Part shown: positions 1-10,579 of the stretch, piece by piece | How the letters are laid out: each line of letters starts with the position of its first letter | Position numbering within the stretch: the stretch's first letter is position 1 | Assembly (NCBI GenBank): GCA_903832735.1 | Contig: CAILCO010000077.1 | Coordinates: forward strand, 1-64,000 | Length of the DNA: 64,000 nt | Origin: an uncultured Sterolibacterium sp. | Lineage (GTDB): Bacteria; Pseudomonadota; Gammaproteobacteria; Burkholderiales; Rhodocyclaceae | Direction of reading: 5' to 3' | Translations under genes and position numbers: made by a program | The notes under the pieces: generated by a model | Databases searched by the model: none | Seen by the model: the letters and a program-made list of their open reading frames with translations, nothing else | Told to the model about the DNA's origin: nothing

Positions 1-184
1 ATGTGAGCACTTCGGTATAACTTGATTGCAGTAAATCGCGTAACGATTCTTACTCCTCGTCGCAGATCAAAGTCTCTCAACTCCAATCCGCACCCAGCCT
101 CTTCGATTCTCGATGACCAGGCCCACTACCTACCACTACCTCCCCAAGCACCCACACCTATCGGTTGTCTGGTTGTTAAAGAAC
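1..184 (-). promoter_or_regulatory. Putative rRNA operon (16S) leader with boxA-like antitermination element; rRNA gene lies beyond the left edge
   Basis: Minus strand reads GTTCTTTAACAACCAGACAACCGATAGGTGTGGGTGCTTGG...AGTGCTCACAT. The boxA-like GTTCTTTAACAA (173-184) and following sequence resemble betaproteobacterial 16S leaders. Confidence 0.7.
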
Positions 185-226
185 GGCTGGCTTGCTTAAA
201 AACAACTCACTCAGCGAAGAGGCGAG

Positions 227-255
227 ACTATACCAAAGCTAATCCGGCTTGTAAA
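227..255 (-). promoter_or_regulatory. Strong sigma70 promoter, probably rrn P1
   Basis: Minus strand TTTACA (250-255), 17-bp spacer, TATAGT (227-232), GC-rich discriminator, A/T-rich UP-like sequence upstream. Confidence 0.7.
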
Positions 256-285
256 CACTCTTTTAGATTTTGTACTCGTTTAGCT

Positions 286-1263
286 TCACTCAGGATACAG
301 TTTCAAGCTGGCTGACAACTCCTCACGCACTACACGCCGCAATTCCGCAGGTGCCAATACTTCTATATCCTGCCCATACTTGATGATGTCCATCAACAGC
401 TCACGATGACTGCTGTAGGGAATTTCCAGTACATAGCGCTGCTCTTGGTCAAAGCCGCCCTTCTGCCGCGGATGCCATTGTTCGCTTGCAACCCACAACG
501 AACGCCGCGGCGAAAACCTCAATTTCGCCCACTTTATGCGCCGACCGGAAAAAATCCCATATCCGGCGCCCAGCACATCGTCCAGGGATTCACCCGGGAT
601 ATCGCGTGCCGCCGTTTCAAGAATCTCTGCGTAGCGGATAGCATCCACCGAAAAGCTGCGCAATGAATTGCGCAGGTGGCACCAAGCGTCTAGATACCAG
701 TTCTCTCGGTAATGCACCAGTCGTTGGGGCGATACCTCACGGTCAGTCGCCTCACCTCTGGATCGCACGAAATAGGAAATCTTTAAACGCTTGCGGCGCA
801 ACAGCGATGAACCAACAACAGAAAAGTGCTCGAACGTCATTTTTCTGGCGGCGACGCCAATGATACGAATGCGCTTCTGAATTTCATCAGAAGTATTGTC
901 AACCGAACCCAGCAGGGAGCGCAGCCTAACCAAGAGAGGATGTATATGCGGCCCTAGAAGGCCGCCGCTATCTAGGCTTGATAACAAGTGCTGCATGGTG
1001 AGCAAAGCGTGAATTTCGGAAGCGTTAAACCACAATCCGGGCAGTTCATACTGCCCGCCCGCCTGCTCCGTCTCGGAGAAGCGATACCCCCCCTGTTCGC
1101 GATCCCAGATGATCGGCGCATTGAGTCGGTTCCGGAGGTATTCGAGATCACGCTTGATAGTGGCGCGTGAGACGCCAAGCCTCTCCCTCAAAACAACGAA
1201 AGGCACAATACGCCTCTCGCCAAGCAACTGGTCGATCATGTAGAAGCGTTCGGTGCGATCCAT
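286..1263 (-). CDS. HTH/WYL-domain transcriptional regulator
   Basis: MDRTERFYMIDQLL...VSRATIKRDLEYLR N-terminal HTH followed by a WYL-type domain (KRLKISYFVRSRGEATDREVSPQRLVHYRENWYLDAWCH). Confidence 0.85.
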   Translation of the reverse strand: MDRTERFYMIDQLLGERRIVPFVVLRERLGVSRATIKRDLEYLRNRLNAPIIWDREQGGYRFSETEQAGGQYELPGLWFNASEIHALLTMQHLLSSLDSGGLLGPHIHPLLVRLRSLLGSVDNTSDEIQKRIRIIGVAARKMTFEHFSVVGSSLLRRKRLKISYFVRSRGEATDREVSPQRLVHYRENWYLDAWCHLRNSLRSFSVDAIRYAEILETAARDIPGESLDDVLGAGYGIFSGRRIKWAKLRFSPRRSLWVASEQWHPRQKGGFDQEQRYVLEIPYSSHRELLMDIIKYGQDIEVLAPAELRRVVREELSASLKLYPE

Positions 1264-1532
1264 AGCGACCCCAAGTTCCCCGTGCAAGTCGATAAATATA
1301 CGCTTGCGATAGAGGCACCTGCAAAGTGCTTGAGAATATTGTAAAATGGCTATGAGAAGCATTAATGCCATCTACGAGAAGCATCGATGCCATTTCGGGC
1401 CTACCCTACCGATGCCACATGTGGTAGCAAATCAAGGCGGTTTGAATCAAACATCCGCACTGCTCAGCACAACCAATAACAATCAACCTACGATGCCCCA
1501 ATGGGCCGACACCTTAACTGCAAGAGGAAGCT

Positions 1533-1859
1533 ATGAGCGAGCACATCCACCACGTCACAGATGCCACTTTCAAGAGCGAAGTACTCGAGTCCGGCCTGCC
1601 CGTGCTGGTCGATTACTGGGCCGAATGGTGTGGTCCATGCAAGATGATCGCACCTATCCTGGACGAAATCGCGCAGGATTACGCCGGCAAACTCAAGGTT
1701 GCGAAGCTCAATATCGACGACAATCAGAAGACACCCGGTGAGTTGGGTATTCGCGGCATTCCGACGCTGATGTTATTCAAAGCAGGCAACATCGAGGCAA
1801 CCAAGGTTGGTGCTCTGTCGAAATCCCAACTGACCGCCTTTATTGACAGCAACCTCTGA
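1533..1859 (+). CDS. trxA: Thioredoxin
   Basis: [13 protein letters not shown] active site, 108 aa. Confidence 0.97.
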   Translation: MSEHIHHVTDATFKSEVLESGLPVLVDYWAEWCGPCKMIAPILDEIAQDYAGKLKVAKLNIDDNQKTPGELGIRGIPTLMLFKAGNIEATKVGALSKSQLTAFIDSNL

Positions 1860-2034
1860 TACCGCTAAAGTCCGTGTTGAAAGTCGCGACGCCTACCACT
1901 TAGAGATGCAATAACGCAGCATCTGCGCGTCGCGCGGGCAGAAATCAGCCCGTCTCGTTTTCCCCAAGTATTCCTCAAATCCTCGCGGGTTCTTCTCTTC
2001 CACTTCCCCGCTTCACTGCCAGCAGGTTCCCCAC

Positions 2035-3294
2035 ATGCATCTATCGGAGCTTAAAGTCCTCCACGTAGGCCAGTTGCTCGAAATGGCCATCGCCAACGAG
2101 ATCGACGGCGCCAATCGCCTCCGCAAACAGGAATTGATTTTCGCTCTCCTCAAAAACCGCGCTAAGAAGGGTGAGAGCATCTTCGGCGATGGCGCTCTGG
2201 AGGTGCTGCCCGACGGTTTCGGTTTCCTGCGTTCGCCAGACACCTCTTATCTGGCCGGTACCGACGACATCTACATCAGTCCGAGCCAAATTCGACGTTT
2301 CAACCTGCACACGGGCGACACCATCGAAGGCGAGATTCGCACACCCAAGGACGGCGAACGTTACTTCGCTCTGGTCAAGGTGGATAAGGTCAACGGCGAA
2401 CCGCCAGAAGCTTCGAAACACAAGATCCTGTTCGAAAACCTCACGCCCCTGCATCCGAACAAGCACATGCTGCTTGAGCGAGACATGCGGGGTGAAGAGA
2501 ACACCACCAGCCGCGTCATCGACATCATCGCGCCGATCGGCAAGGGCCAGCGTGGGCTCCTCGTCGCCAGTCCGAAAAGCGGCAAGACGGTGATGATGCA
2601 ACACATCGCCCACGCTATTTCGGTGAACCACCCAGATGTGGTGCTCATCGTCCTGCTGATCGACGAACGCCCCGAGGAAGTGACCGAAATGCAGCGCTCC
2701 GTCAAGGGCGAAGTGGTGGCTTCGACCTTCGACGAACCAGCCACGCGACACGTCCAGGTTGCCGAGATGGTGATAGAGAAAGCCAAGCGCCTGGTCGAGC
2801 ACAAGAAGGATGTGGTTATCCTGCTCGACTCCATTACCCGCCTTGCTCGTGCCTACAATACGGTGGTTCCTGCCTCGGGCAAGGTGCTCACCGGTGGTGT
2901 CGACGCCAACGCGTTGCAGCGGCCCAAGCGTTTCTTCGGCGCCGCCCGTAACGTCGAAGAAGGCGGCTCGCTGACCATTATTGCCACGGCACTGATCGAT
3001 ACCGGTAGCCGCATGGACGATGTGATCTACGAGGAATTCAAGGGAACCGGCAACATGGAAATTCACCTTGACCGCCGGATGGCGGAAAAGCGTGTCTACC
3101 CTGCGATCAACGTCAACCGCTCCGGCACGCGCCGAGAGGAACTTTTGCTAAAGCCCGACGTACTGCAAAAAATGTGGGTGCTGCGCAAGCTGCTGTACAA
3201 CATGGACGACATGGAAGCGATGGAGTTCCTGCTCGACAAGATCAAGGCGACCAAGAACAATGCCGAATTCTTCGATGCAATGCGCAGAGGATAA
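2035..3294 (+). CDS. rho: Transcription termination factor Rho
   Basis: [18 protein letters not shown]..., P-loop [24 protein letters not shown]; 419 aa. Confidence 0.98.
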   Translation: MHLSELKVLHVGQLLEMAIANEIDGANRLRKQELIFALLKNRAKKGESIFGDGALEVLPDGFGFLRSPDTSYLAGTDDIYISPSQIRRFNLHTGDTIEGEIRTPKDGERYFALVKVDKVNGEPPEASKHKILFENLTPLHPNKHMLLERDMRGEENTTSRVIDIIAPIGKGQRGLLVASPKSGKTVMMQHIAHAISVNHPDVVLIVLLIDERPEEVTEMQRSVKGEVVASTFDEPATRHVQVAEMVIEKAKRLVEHKKDVVILLDSITRLARAYNTVVPASGKVLTGGVDANALQRPKRFFGAARNVEEGGSLTIIATALIDTGSRMDDVIYEEFKGTGNMEIHLDRRMAEKRVYPAINVNRSGTRREELLLKPDVLQKMWVLRKLLYNMDDMEAMEFLLDKIKATKNNAEFFDAMRRG

Positions 3295-3385
3295 TGCGCT
3301 GACGATTGCATTTCACAGAAATTTCTAGGATAATGCCGCCCTTTCCCGCACTTAGTTAGGGCGGCGCGACCAAAGGGAACCCATC

Positions 3386-3601
3386 ATGAAAGAATCCATA
3401 CATCCCAACTACGTTGAGATAGACGTAACCTGCAGTTGCAGCAACACGTTCAAGACACGTTCAACCACAGGCCGACCGCTACACATCGAAGTTTGCGCGG
3501 CTTGCCACCCGTTCTACACCGGCAAGCAAAAAATCGTCGATACCGCCGGCCGTGTCGAACGCTTCCGCCAGAAATATGGCACAGTACAGCGCTCGGCCTG
3601 A
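3386..3601 (+). CDS. rpmE: 50S ribosomal protein L31 (cysteine-containing type)
   Basis: [22 protein letters not shown]...[13 protein letters not shown]. Confidence 0.97.
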   Translation: MKESIHPNYVEIDVTCSCSNTFKTRSTTGRPLHIEVCAACHPFYTGKQKIVDTAGRVERFRQKYGTVQRSA

Positions 3602-3618
3602 TTCGGCTTCCGAACAGC

Positions 3619-3646
3619 AAAAGGCAGCTTCGGCTGCCTTTTTTCG
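3619..3646 (+). terminator. Rho-independent terminator of rpmE
   Basis: AAGGCAGC-TTCG-GCTGCCTTTTTT. Confidence 0.85.
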
Positions 3647-3666
3647 TTTCTGATGCGTATGTCCGC

Positions 3667-5307
3667 ATGACCGCTCTGCGCCGCCTTCCTGTCACACTGC
3701 CACTCTCTGGAGCAGCGCTAGCTGCTCTGTGCTCGCTCTATCTCTTCGTTGGACTTACCGGCCACGATCCATGGAAAAGCGAGGACGCCGTTCACTTCGG
3801 GATCACTTACGGTTTTCTCACTGGTTCCGACTGGCTGGTGCCGCACCTCGCTGGCGAGCCAGCGCTCGATTCGCCCCCGCTCTATTACTGGATTGCCGCC
3901 GCTTGCGCGAAGCTATTCGGCCAGTTGTTGCCACTGCACGATGCGGCCAGACTCGCCTCCGGCCTGTTTGGCGCAGTTTTCCTCGCGCAGTTGGCATCGG
4001 CCAGTCGCCGGCTTCATGGTCCTGAAGCCGGCACCACTGCCATCCTGATCAGCATTGGCTGCCTCGGTCTGATGGTACCGATCCATGACATGCAACCACT
4101 GGTCGCATTACTCGCAGCCAGCGCTACGTTCTATGCCGGCCTTGCCCTTTTGCCGCAGCGACCAATGGCGGGAGGCATAGAAGCGGGGCTAGGCCTGGGC
4201 CTGGGCTTCCTCGCCACCGGCTTGACCGCACTGATCACCCTAGCACCGCTGTTGCTCATGCTACCCGCTCATCGCCATTGGCGCAGCAGCGCCAGCCGCA
4301 AGGGCCTGCTGATCGCCTGGGCCATGGCCTTGCCGCTTATCGCCCTGTGGCCACTACTGCTTTCCTGGCGAGCACCGGAAGCCCTGTTTGCATGGCGGAC
4401 GACTGTCGCCGTCCATTTTCAAAACAACTGGCTGACGTCACTGCCAAACCACGCCGAACTGCTGGCCTGGTTCGCCTGGCCCGCACTGCCGTTAGCGATT
4501 TGGGCACTCTGGCTCCACCGCCATCGCCTTTCCGAACCAGCGCTGGCGCTACCCATCGCCGGCACTGCAACAACGCTGCTGGCGCTGATCTTCCTCTATG
4601 GGCCGAGACCACTCCAGACACTGCCTCTTCTGGTACCCCTGGTTCTCTTGGCAACAACCGGGGCAGGCCGATTGCAGCGTGGCGCTACCAACGCTTTCGA
4701 CTGGTTCGGCATGATGACCTTTACGCTGGCAGCAGGACTCATATGGCTTGGTGGCATTGCCATGATCTTTGGTATTCCAGCCAAGATCGCGCACAACTTT
4801 GCCAAACTGGAGCCAGGTTTCGTCGCTCAAGGAAATATCAGCGCAATGACCCTTGCGGCGCTCTTGACCCTGGTATGGCTCTGGTTGATCTTCGCCAGTC
4901 CGCGCTCGCCTTGGCGCGCCGTCACTCATTGGTCGGCGGGCGTAACGCTGGTCTGGGTGCTGCTTATCTCGCTATTGCTGCCCTGGATCGATTACGGCAA
5001 AAGCTACCGCGGGGTCGCCCTCTCGCTCCAACAATCGCTGCCCTCCAACTCCACGGGGCATGCCGAATGCATCGCCGGACGCGACCTCGGTGGCGCCCAG
5101 CGTGCTTCGCTGCATTACTTTGCCGGCATCGTCACGCAGGTAGCCGAAACGCCCGCAGCGGCAGCCTGCGGTTTCCGGCTGGAACAAGGCGACGCAAAGA
5201 ATCGACCGACACCGGCGGGCTGGCGCAAGCTATGGGAAGGCCATCGTCCAGGTGACCGCAGCGAGCGCTTGCGCCTTTACCAGCGTACGAGCAAACGGGA
5301 AGACTAA
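3667..5307 (+). CDS. Glycosyltransferase family 39/ArnT-like membrane protein
   Basis: Multi-TM protein with N-terminal [44 protein letters not shown] typical of PMT/ArnT-like glycosyltransferases; start placed at internal ATG. Confidence 0.75.
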   Translation: MTALRRLPVTLPLSGAALAALCSLYLFVGLTGHDPWKSEDAVHFGITYGFLTGSDWLVPHLAGEPALDSPPLYYWIAAACAKLFGQLLPLHDAARLASGLFGAVFLAQLASASRRLHGPEAGTTAILISIGCLGLMVPIHDMQPLVALLAASATFYAGLALLPQRPMAGGIEAGLGLGLGFLATGLTALITLAPLLLMLPAHRHWRSSASRKGLLIAWAMALPLIALWPLLLSWRAPEALFAWRTTVAVHFQNNWLTSLPNHAELLAWFAWPALPLAIWALWLHRHRLSEPALALPIAGTATTLLALIFLYGPRPLQTLPLLVPLVLLATTGAGRLQRGATNAFDWFGMMTFTLAAGLIWLGGIAMIFGIPAKIAHNFAKLEPGFVAQGNISAMTLAALLTLVWLWLIFASPRSPWRAVTHWSAGVTLVWVLLISLLLPWIDYGKSYRGVALSLQQSLPSNSTGHAECIAGRDLGGAQRASLHYFAGIVTQVAETPAAAACGFRLEQGDAKNRPTPAGWRKLWEGHRPGDRSERLRLYQRTSKRED

Positions 5308-5849
5308 AGTTTGAGGAAGTTGTCGCGATAGTATTTCATTTCCTCGATCGACTCGTTGATGTCGGCAAGCGCCTCGTGCCTGCCGCTCTTCACGACGCCT
5401 TTGGCCAGTTCGGGCTTCCAGCGCTTGCACAGTTCTTTCAAGGTGCTAACGTCGAGGTTGCGATAATGGAAGTGAGCTTCGAGCTTCGGCATGTAGCGCG
5501 CCATGAAACGGCGATCCTGACAGATCGAATTGCCGCACATCGGCGAAGCACGCTCCGGCACGTACAGTTTGAGGAAGGCTAAGCACTGTTCTTCAACCTC
5601 CACCTCGGAAAGCAACGATGCCTTGACCTTACTGATCAGTCCGGAGCGCCCGTGGGTGCCCTTGTTCCAGTCATCCATGCCATCGAGCACGGCATCGCTT
5701 TGATGAACGACCCAAGCGGGTCCTTCGACGACGATATTGAGTTTAGAATCGGTGATGACAAAAGCGATCTCGATGATGCGGTCGGAATCGGGATTGAGGC
5801 CGGTCATCTCCATGTCCAGCCAGACGAGAGCATTCTGATCTTGTGCCAT
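5304..5849 (-). CDS. orn: Oligoribonuclease
   Basis: [27 protein letters not shown]... DEDD exonuclease motifs. Confidence 0.96.
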   Translation of the reverse strand: MAQDQNALVWLDMEMTGLNPDSDRIIEIAFVITDSKLNIVVEGPAWVVHQSDAVLDGMDDWNKGTHGRSGLISKVKASLLSEVEVEEQCLAFLKLYVPERASPMCGNSICQDRRFMARYMPKLEAHFHYRNLDVSTLKELCKRWKPELAKGVVKSGRHEALADINESIEEMKYYRDNFLKL

Positions 5850-5904
5850 AATTTTTGCGCTGAAAAACGCGTATTCTGTCACAGTTCCTTATATCGACGT
5901 CCTT

Positions 5905-7161
5905 ATGTTCCTCACGACCAGCCAGCTTTTCTCGCTCACCTGTCTTGCAGCCCTGTTGCTCAATGGCCTGCTGCGCGGTTGGCTCGCCCTGCGCCATCTG
6001 CATCACGTCGCGGCACACCGCGGCGCCGTGCCGGCAGAATTCTCAGAGCGAATTTCCCTGGCGGAGCACCAAAAGGCAGCTGATTACACCAGTGCCAAGA
6101 CGCGCCTTGGAATGGCCGACTTTGCTGTCAGCACGCTGCTTTTTCTCGCGCTCACATACGGTGGCCTGTTGCAGGCCATTAACGATTTCTGGCTGCGACT
6201 CTTCGACGCCGGCGGCTATGCCCACAGTCTTGCGCTATTCGCCAGTTTAGCGCTGACCGGCTTCATCATCGACCTGCCTTTCACTCTTTATCGCACCTTT
6301 GTTCTTGAAGCGCGATTCGGTTTCAACAAGGTAACGTGGCCCTTGTTCCTCGCCGATCTGTTCAAGCAGGGACTGCTCGGTATTGTCATCGGCGCACCCG
6401 TGCTGTTCAGCGTGCTCTGGTTGATGGCGGCGATGGGGCGCAACTGGTGGATGTATGTCTGGCTGTTCTGGCTGTCTTTCAACTTGCTGGTGCTGCTGCT
6501 ATATCCCACCTTGATCGCACCGCTGTTCAACAAATTCTCGGCGCTCGACGACGCCGAACTGAAGTCCCGCATCGAAGCGCTACTTTCGCGTTGCGGCTTT
6601 CGGGCCAGCGGCCTATTCGTAATGGATGGCTCAAAACGCTCTGCCCATGGCAATGCCTACTTCACTGGATTTGGAGCGGCAAAGCGCATCGTCTTCTTCG
6701 ACACCCTGCTCACGCGTCTGGCACCGGCGGAGGTCGAAGCGGTGCTCGCCCACGAACTCGGCCACTACCGGCATCGCCACGTCTGGCAACGCATCATCCT
6801 GCTCGCCGCGCTCAGCCTGGGCTTTCTCTGGCTGCTTGCCTTGCTGATCGGGGAATCCTGGTTTTACGCCGGCCTCGGTGTGAACAGCCAGAGCACGGCC
6901 CTCGCGCTGATCCTGTTCTTTCTGGTCTTGCCGATATTCTCCTTTCCTCTCGCGCCACTGATGTCTCATATCTCGCGCCGCCATGAATATCAGGCGGACG
7001 CTTACGCTGCCCACCAGACGAACGCCACCGATCTCGTCGCGGCCCTGGTCAAGCTCTATCGCGACAATGCGTCGACCTTGACGCCCGATCCGGTATATTC
7101 ATTGTTCTATGATTCCCATCCGCCCGCGTCGTTGCGCATCGCGCAGTTGCGCAAGGCATGA
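5905..7161 (+). CDS. M48 family (Ste24-like) metalloprotease
   Basis: VLAHELGHYRHRH (HExxH) and transmembrane Ste24 architecture. Confidence 0.92.
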   Translation: MFLTTSQLFSLTCLAALLLNGLLRGWLALRHLHHVAAHRGAVPAEFSERISLAEHQKAADYTSAKTRLGMADFAVSTLLFLALTYGGLLQAINDFWLRLFDAGGYAHSLALFASLALTGFIIDLPFTLYRTFVLEARFGFNKVTWPLFLADLFKQGLLGIVIGAPVLFSVLWLMAAMGRNWWMYVWLFWLSFNLLVLLLYPTLIAPLFNKFSALDDAELKSRIEALLSRCGFRASGLFVMDGSKRSAHGNAYFTGFGAAKRIVFFDTLLTRLAPAEVEAVLAHELGHYRHRHVWQRIILLAALSLGFLWLLALLIGESWFYAGLGVNSQSTALALILFFLVLPIFSFPLAPLMSHISRRHEYQADAYAAHQTNATDLVAALVKLYRDNASTLTPDPVYSLFYDSHPPASLRIAQLRKA

Positions 7162-7505
7162 GGAGGTTGCCATTGTCCGGAGAACTCCAAACAGAAAAAT
7201 GCAAGCCCTGCGAGGGGGAGATAAATCTGCTCTCCGCAACGGAGACCGATCCCCTCATCTCTTCGCTCTCCGGCTGGATACGCGAGGGCAACACCATCGT
7301 GAAGAACTATCGATTCAAGGACTATTATGATGTTCTGGCCTTCGTCAATGCAACGGCCTGGATCTCGCACCGGGAGGATCACTATCCCGATCTGACCACC
7401 TGCTACCAGCAATCCCGCGTCCGCTTCGCGACCCACGCCATTGGCGGACTCTCCACCAACGACTTCATCTGCGCAGCCAAGATGGACGCGTTGTTCGGCC
7501 TTTGA
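7158..7505 (+). CDS. phhB: 4a-hydroxytetrahydrobiopterin dehydratase
   Basis: KNYRFKDYYDVLAFVNATAWISHREDHYPDL...GGLSTNDFICAAKMD. Confidence 0.85.
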   Translation: MRRLPLSGELQTEKCKPCEGEINLLSATETDPLISSLSGWIREGNTIVKNYRFKDYYDVLAFVNATAWISHREDHYPDLTTCYQQSRVRFATHAIGGLSTNDFICAAKMDALFGL

Positions 7506-7510
7506 GCGGG

Positions 7511-8371
7511 ATGCTCGAGGGACGCATTGTTGCTGCCTTCGGTCGGCATTATGAAGTCGAACTCACCGATGGAAGCTGCATCACAGGCATTCCGCTCGGC
7601 AAGAAAAGCCCCTATGCTTGCGGCGACCGCGTCGCACTGGAACGCGCCTCAACCGACCAAGCGCAGATCCTGCGTCACCTGCCGCGCACTTCGCTGCTTT
7701 ATCGCTCTGATGCCTACCGCGAGAAATTGATTGCCGCCAACGCCAGTCAAATCATGCTTGTCGTCGCCACCGAGCCGTCGTTTTCAGACGAATTGCTCGC
7801 GCGCGCCCTGGTCGCTGCAGAAAGCCAGGGACTTCGGAGCATCATCGTATTGAACAAGATTGACCTTGTCGATCGCTTGCCGGCGGCACGAGCGCGCCTG
7901 GCACCACTCGCGTCCTTGGGGTATGCGGTACTCGAACTCTCGGCACACACCGATGCGACGCCACTCCTACCCTATCTCGCCGGCGAAATTTCGGTGCTGG
8001 TGGGTCAATCCGGCATGGGCAAATCGACACTCATCAATGCCCTGGTGCCGGGCGCCAGCGCAGCGACGCGGGAGATATCAACTGCGCTGGACTCGGGCAA
8101 GCACACCACCACCCACGCTCGCCTCTACCGCCTCGTCCACGGGGGGTCACTGATCGATAGTCCCGGCTTGCAGGAGTTCGGTCTGAAACACCTGTCAACC
8201 TCAGCCATCGAAGAAGGCTTCGTCGAGTTCCGGCCCCACCTAGGCGGCTGCCGCTTCCGCGACTGCCGCCATCAATCCGAACCCAACTGCGCCATCAAAC
8301 AGGCGGTAGAACAGGGCCTGATCAACGCCCACCGCTATGAACAATTTCTGCGGCTTAAGGCCCGGGATTAG
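7511..8371 (+). CDS. rsgA: Ribosome small subunit-dependent GTPase A
   Basis: Circularly permuted GTPase: NKIDL ... GQSGMGKSTLINAL ... DSPGLQEFGL, Zn-binding CRFRDCRHQSEPNCA. TTG at 7502 is an alternative start. Confidence 0.95.
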   Translation: MLEGRIVAAFGRHYEVELTDGSCITGIPLGKKSPYACGDRVALERASTDQAQILRHLPRTSLLYRSDAYREKLIAANASQIMLVVATEPSFSDELLARALVAAESQGLRSIIVLNKIDLVDRLPAARARLAPLASLGYAVLELSAHTDATPLLPYLAGEISVLVGQSGMGKSTLINALVPGASAATREISTALDSGKHTTTHARLYRLVHGGSLIDSPGLQEFGLKHLSTSAIEEGFVEFRPHLGGCRFRDCRHQSEPNCAIKQAVEQGLINAHRYEQFLRLKARD

Positions 8372-8385
8372 CGGGACGGTCGAGT

Positions 8386-9573
8386 CTACATGCGTTCAAA
8401 AATTGCCGCGATGCCCTGACCGCCGCCGATACACATGGTGACCAGACCATAGCGCTTGTTGATACGCGCGAGTTCATAGAGACACTTGACGGTGAGGATG
8501 GCGCCAGTGGCACCCAACGGATGACCAAGTGCGACTGCGCCACCGTTGGGGTTCACCTTGACTGGATCGAACTCCAGGCCCTTGGCTACGCATAGTGCCT
8601 GTGCTGCGAAGGCCTCGTTCGACTCGATCACGTCGAGATCCTTCACCGACAGGCCAGCACGCAAGAGCGCCAGTTTGACGGCCGGGATCGGGCCGGTCCC
8701 CATGATCGAGGGATCGACGCCAGCGACAGCGTAGGACACCAGTCGTGCCAAAGGCTGCAAACCAGCCTTGGCCGCGGCGCCCATTTCCATCAGCAGCACG
8801 GCTGCGGCGCCATCATTGATGCCTGACGCATTACCGGCGGTTACCGTTCCATCCTTCTTGAAGGCAGGCTTCAACTTGGCGAGGCTCTCCAGAGAGGTGT
8901 CGGCCTTCGGATACTCGTCGGTATCGAAGAAGACGCTGCCCTTCCTGGATTGGATTTCGATCGGTACGATCTGCGACTTGAAGTGGCCTGCGGCAATGGC
9001 CGCCAGCGCACGCTTCTGGCTCTCCAGCGAAAAGGCATCCTGTTGCTCGCGCGTTATGTCGAACTGTTCGGCGATGTTCTCGGCGGTGATGCCCATGTGA
9101 TTCGGGGACATAGGATCAGTCAGGGCGCCGACCATCATGTCGATCAGTTTGGTATCGCCCATGCGGGCGCCCCAGCGCGCCGCCGGCATCAGATAACCGG
9201 CCCGGCTCATGGTTTCGACGCCGCAACCTATGGCCACATCGGTATCGCCCAGCTGAATTGCATTGGCAGCGGTGACGATGGCCTGCAGGCCGGAACCGCA
9301 CAGGCGATTCAGGGTCAGCGCGCAGGATTCCTTGGCCATGCCGGCATCAAGGGCGATCGCACGCGACACGTACATGTCGCGCGCTTCACCGTGAATCACA
9401 TTGCCGCAGACCAACTGCCCGATCTGGGCCGGATCGATCTTGGCGCGAGCAATCGCCTCCTTAACCACGCGGGCACCGAGCGCCGACGAAGAAAAATCCT
9501 TGAGCGTCCCACCGAAACTACCGATTGGCGCACGTACGCCACTCACAATGACTACTTCACGTTTATCTGCCAT
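8386..9573 (-). CDS. Acetyl-CoA acetyltransferase (thiolase)
   Basis: NRLCGSGLQAIV, NPNGGAVALGHPLGATGA, CIGGGQGIA motifs. Confidence 0.95.
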   Translation of the reverse strand: MADKREVVIVSGVRAPIGSFGGTLKDFSSSALGARVVKEAIARAKIDPAQIGQLVCGNVIHGEARDMYVSRAIALDAGMAKESCALTLNRLCGSGLQAIVTAANAIQLGDTDVAIGCGVETMSRAGYLMPAARWGARMGDTKLIDMMVGALTDPMSPNHMGITAENIAEQFDITREQQDAFSLESQKRALAAIAAGHFKSQIVPIEIQSRKGSVFFDTDEYPKADTSLESLAKLKPAFKKDGTVTAGNASGINDGAAAVLLMEMGAAAKAGLQPLARLVSYAVAGVDPSIMGTGPIPAVKLALLRAGLSVKDLDVIESNEAFAAQALCVAKGLEFDPVKVNPNGGAVALGHPLGATGAILTVKCLYELARINKRYGLVTMCIGGGQGIAAIFERM

Positions 9574-9591
9574 TTGTTTCTCCTGATGAAA

Positions 9592-10503
9592 TTATCGACC
9601 TACCCAACTCGCCACCCAGAAAAGTGCCAGCAGCAGCAGGTAGAGTACCAACGAGCGCCATACCAGTCCGATTGCACTTTGCATGAACTCGACGTCAGCT
9701 TCGTCGCCTAAGCCGAGTTCCGGCCGTTCACGCACTTCCGTGATTTCTTGTATTGGTCGGCCAAGGCAAACCCCGAGAGCCCCGGCGCCGCTTGCCAGAA
9801 GTATACCGGAGGCGGGATCCGGCCAGCGCGCTGCCTGAGTGCGCCAGCAGAATACGGCGCCCTCGAAATCGCCGACCACGGCGAAGGCGGCAGCGGTGAC
9901 TCTCAGCGGCAACCAGTCGATGAGCGCGAAAGCGCGCGCGGCGTAGCGGCCAAAGTCCCCGTACTCTGTTTGCCGCCACTGGCTCTTGAAGAACAATGCC
10001 AGCCGGTAAAACAGGGCGCCCGCCGGACCGATCAGGACAAACCACAACAGCGGCGCGAACACATGCCGGTGCGAGGCGACCAGCGCCTCCTCGATCGCCA
10101 CTCGCGCCACTTCGTTGGAACTCAACCGCTCTGCACTACGGCCGCGCCATTCCCCGAGCAGAGCCCGAGCGTGATCCAATTCGCCTAAGCGGAGGGCCAA
10201 GTGGATATCGGTGAAATAGTGGCTGAACTGGCGAAAGCCCATCGTCAGATAGAGCAAGCCGATACTCAGGAGCAGATTCGGCACCGGCTGCGACACCAGC
10301 AGCCATTGCAGCAGGAGAACAATCGTCACTGCAGGCGCGACCGCGGCCATCCAAGCAAGCGCTCCGTGGCGCGCTTGCCCGTCGTTTAAATGATCCTCGA
10401 TAAAATATGCGAAGCGCGCCAACGGTGCCAGGACGAAGCGCTCCTGGGCAAGGGGCTTGATCTGCTCGAGGATCAACGCAGCGGCAATGGAAAACAAGGC
10501 CAT
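9592..10503 (-). CDS. CobD/CbiB-family membrane protein
   Basis: GFRQFSHYFTDIHLALRLGELDHARALLGEWRGRSAERLSSNEVARVAIEEALVASHRHVFAPLLWF resembles CbiB/CobD. Confidence 0.75.
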   Translation of the reverse strand: MALFSIAAALILEQIKPLAQERFVLAPLARFAYFIEDHLNDGQARHGALAWMAAVAPAVTIVLLLQWLLVSQPVPNLLLSIGLLYLTMGFRQFSHYFTDIHLALRLGELDHARALLGEWRGRSAERLSSNEVARVAIEEALVASHRHVFAPLLWFVLIGPAGALFYRLALFFKSQWRQTEYGDFGRYAARAFALIDWLPLRVTAAAFAVVGDFEGAVFCWRTQAARWPDPASGILLASGAGALGVCLGRPIQEITEVRERPELGLGDEADVEFMQSAIGLVWRSLVLYLLLLALFWVASWVGR

Positions 10504-10579
10504 GCAGATGGGGTTAAAGGGATCAGGGACGCCAAAAGGCGGTCGCAAAGGAACCAAGAAGATACCACACCGTCAGGCT

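Noticed and set aside
2041-3066. 341-aa ORF antisense to rho
   Set aside because: Mirror of a strongly conserved rho frame; composition typical of GC-rich antisense ORFs, no recognisable domain.
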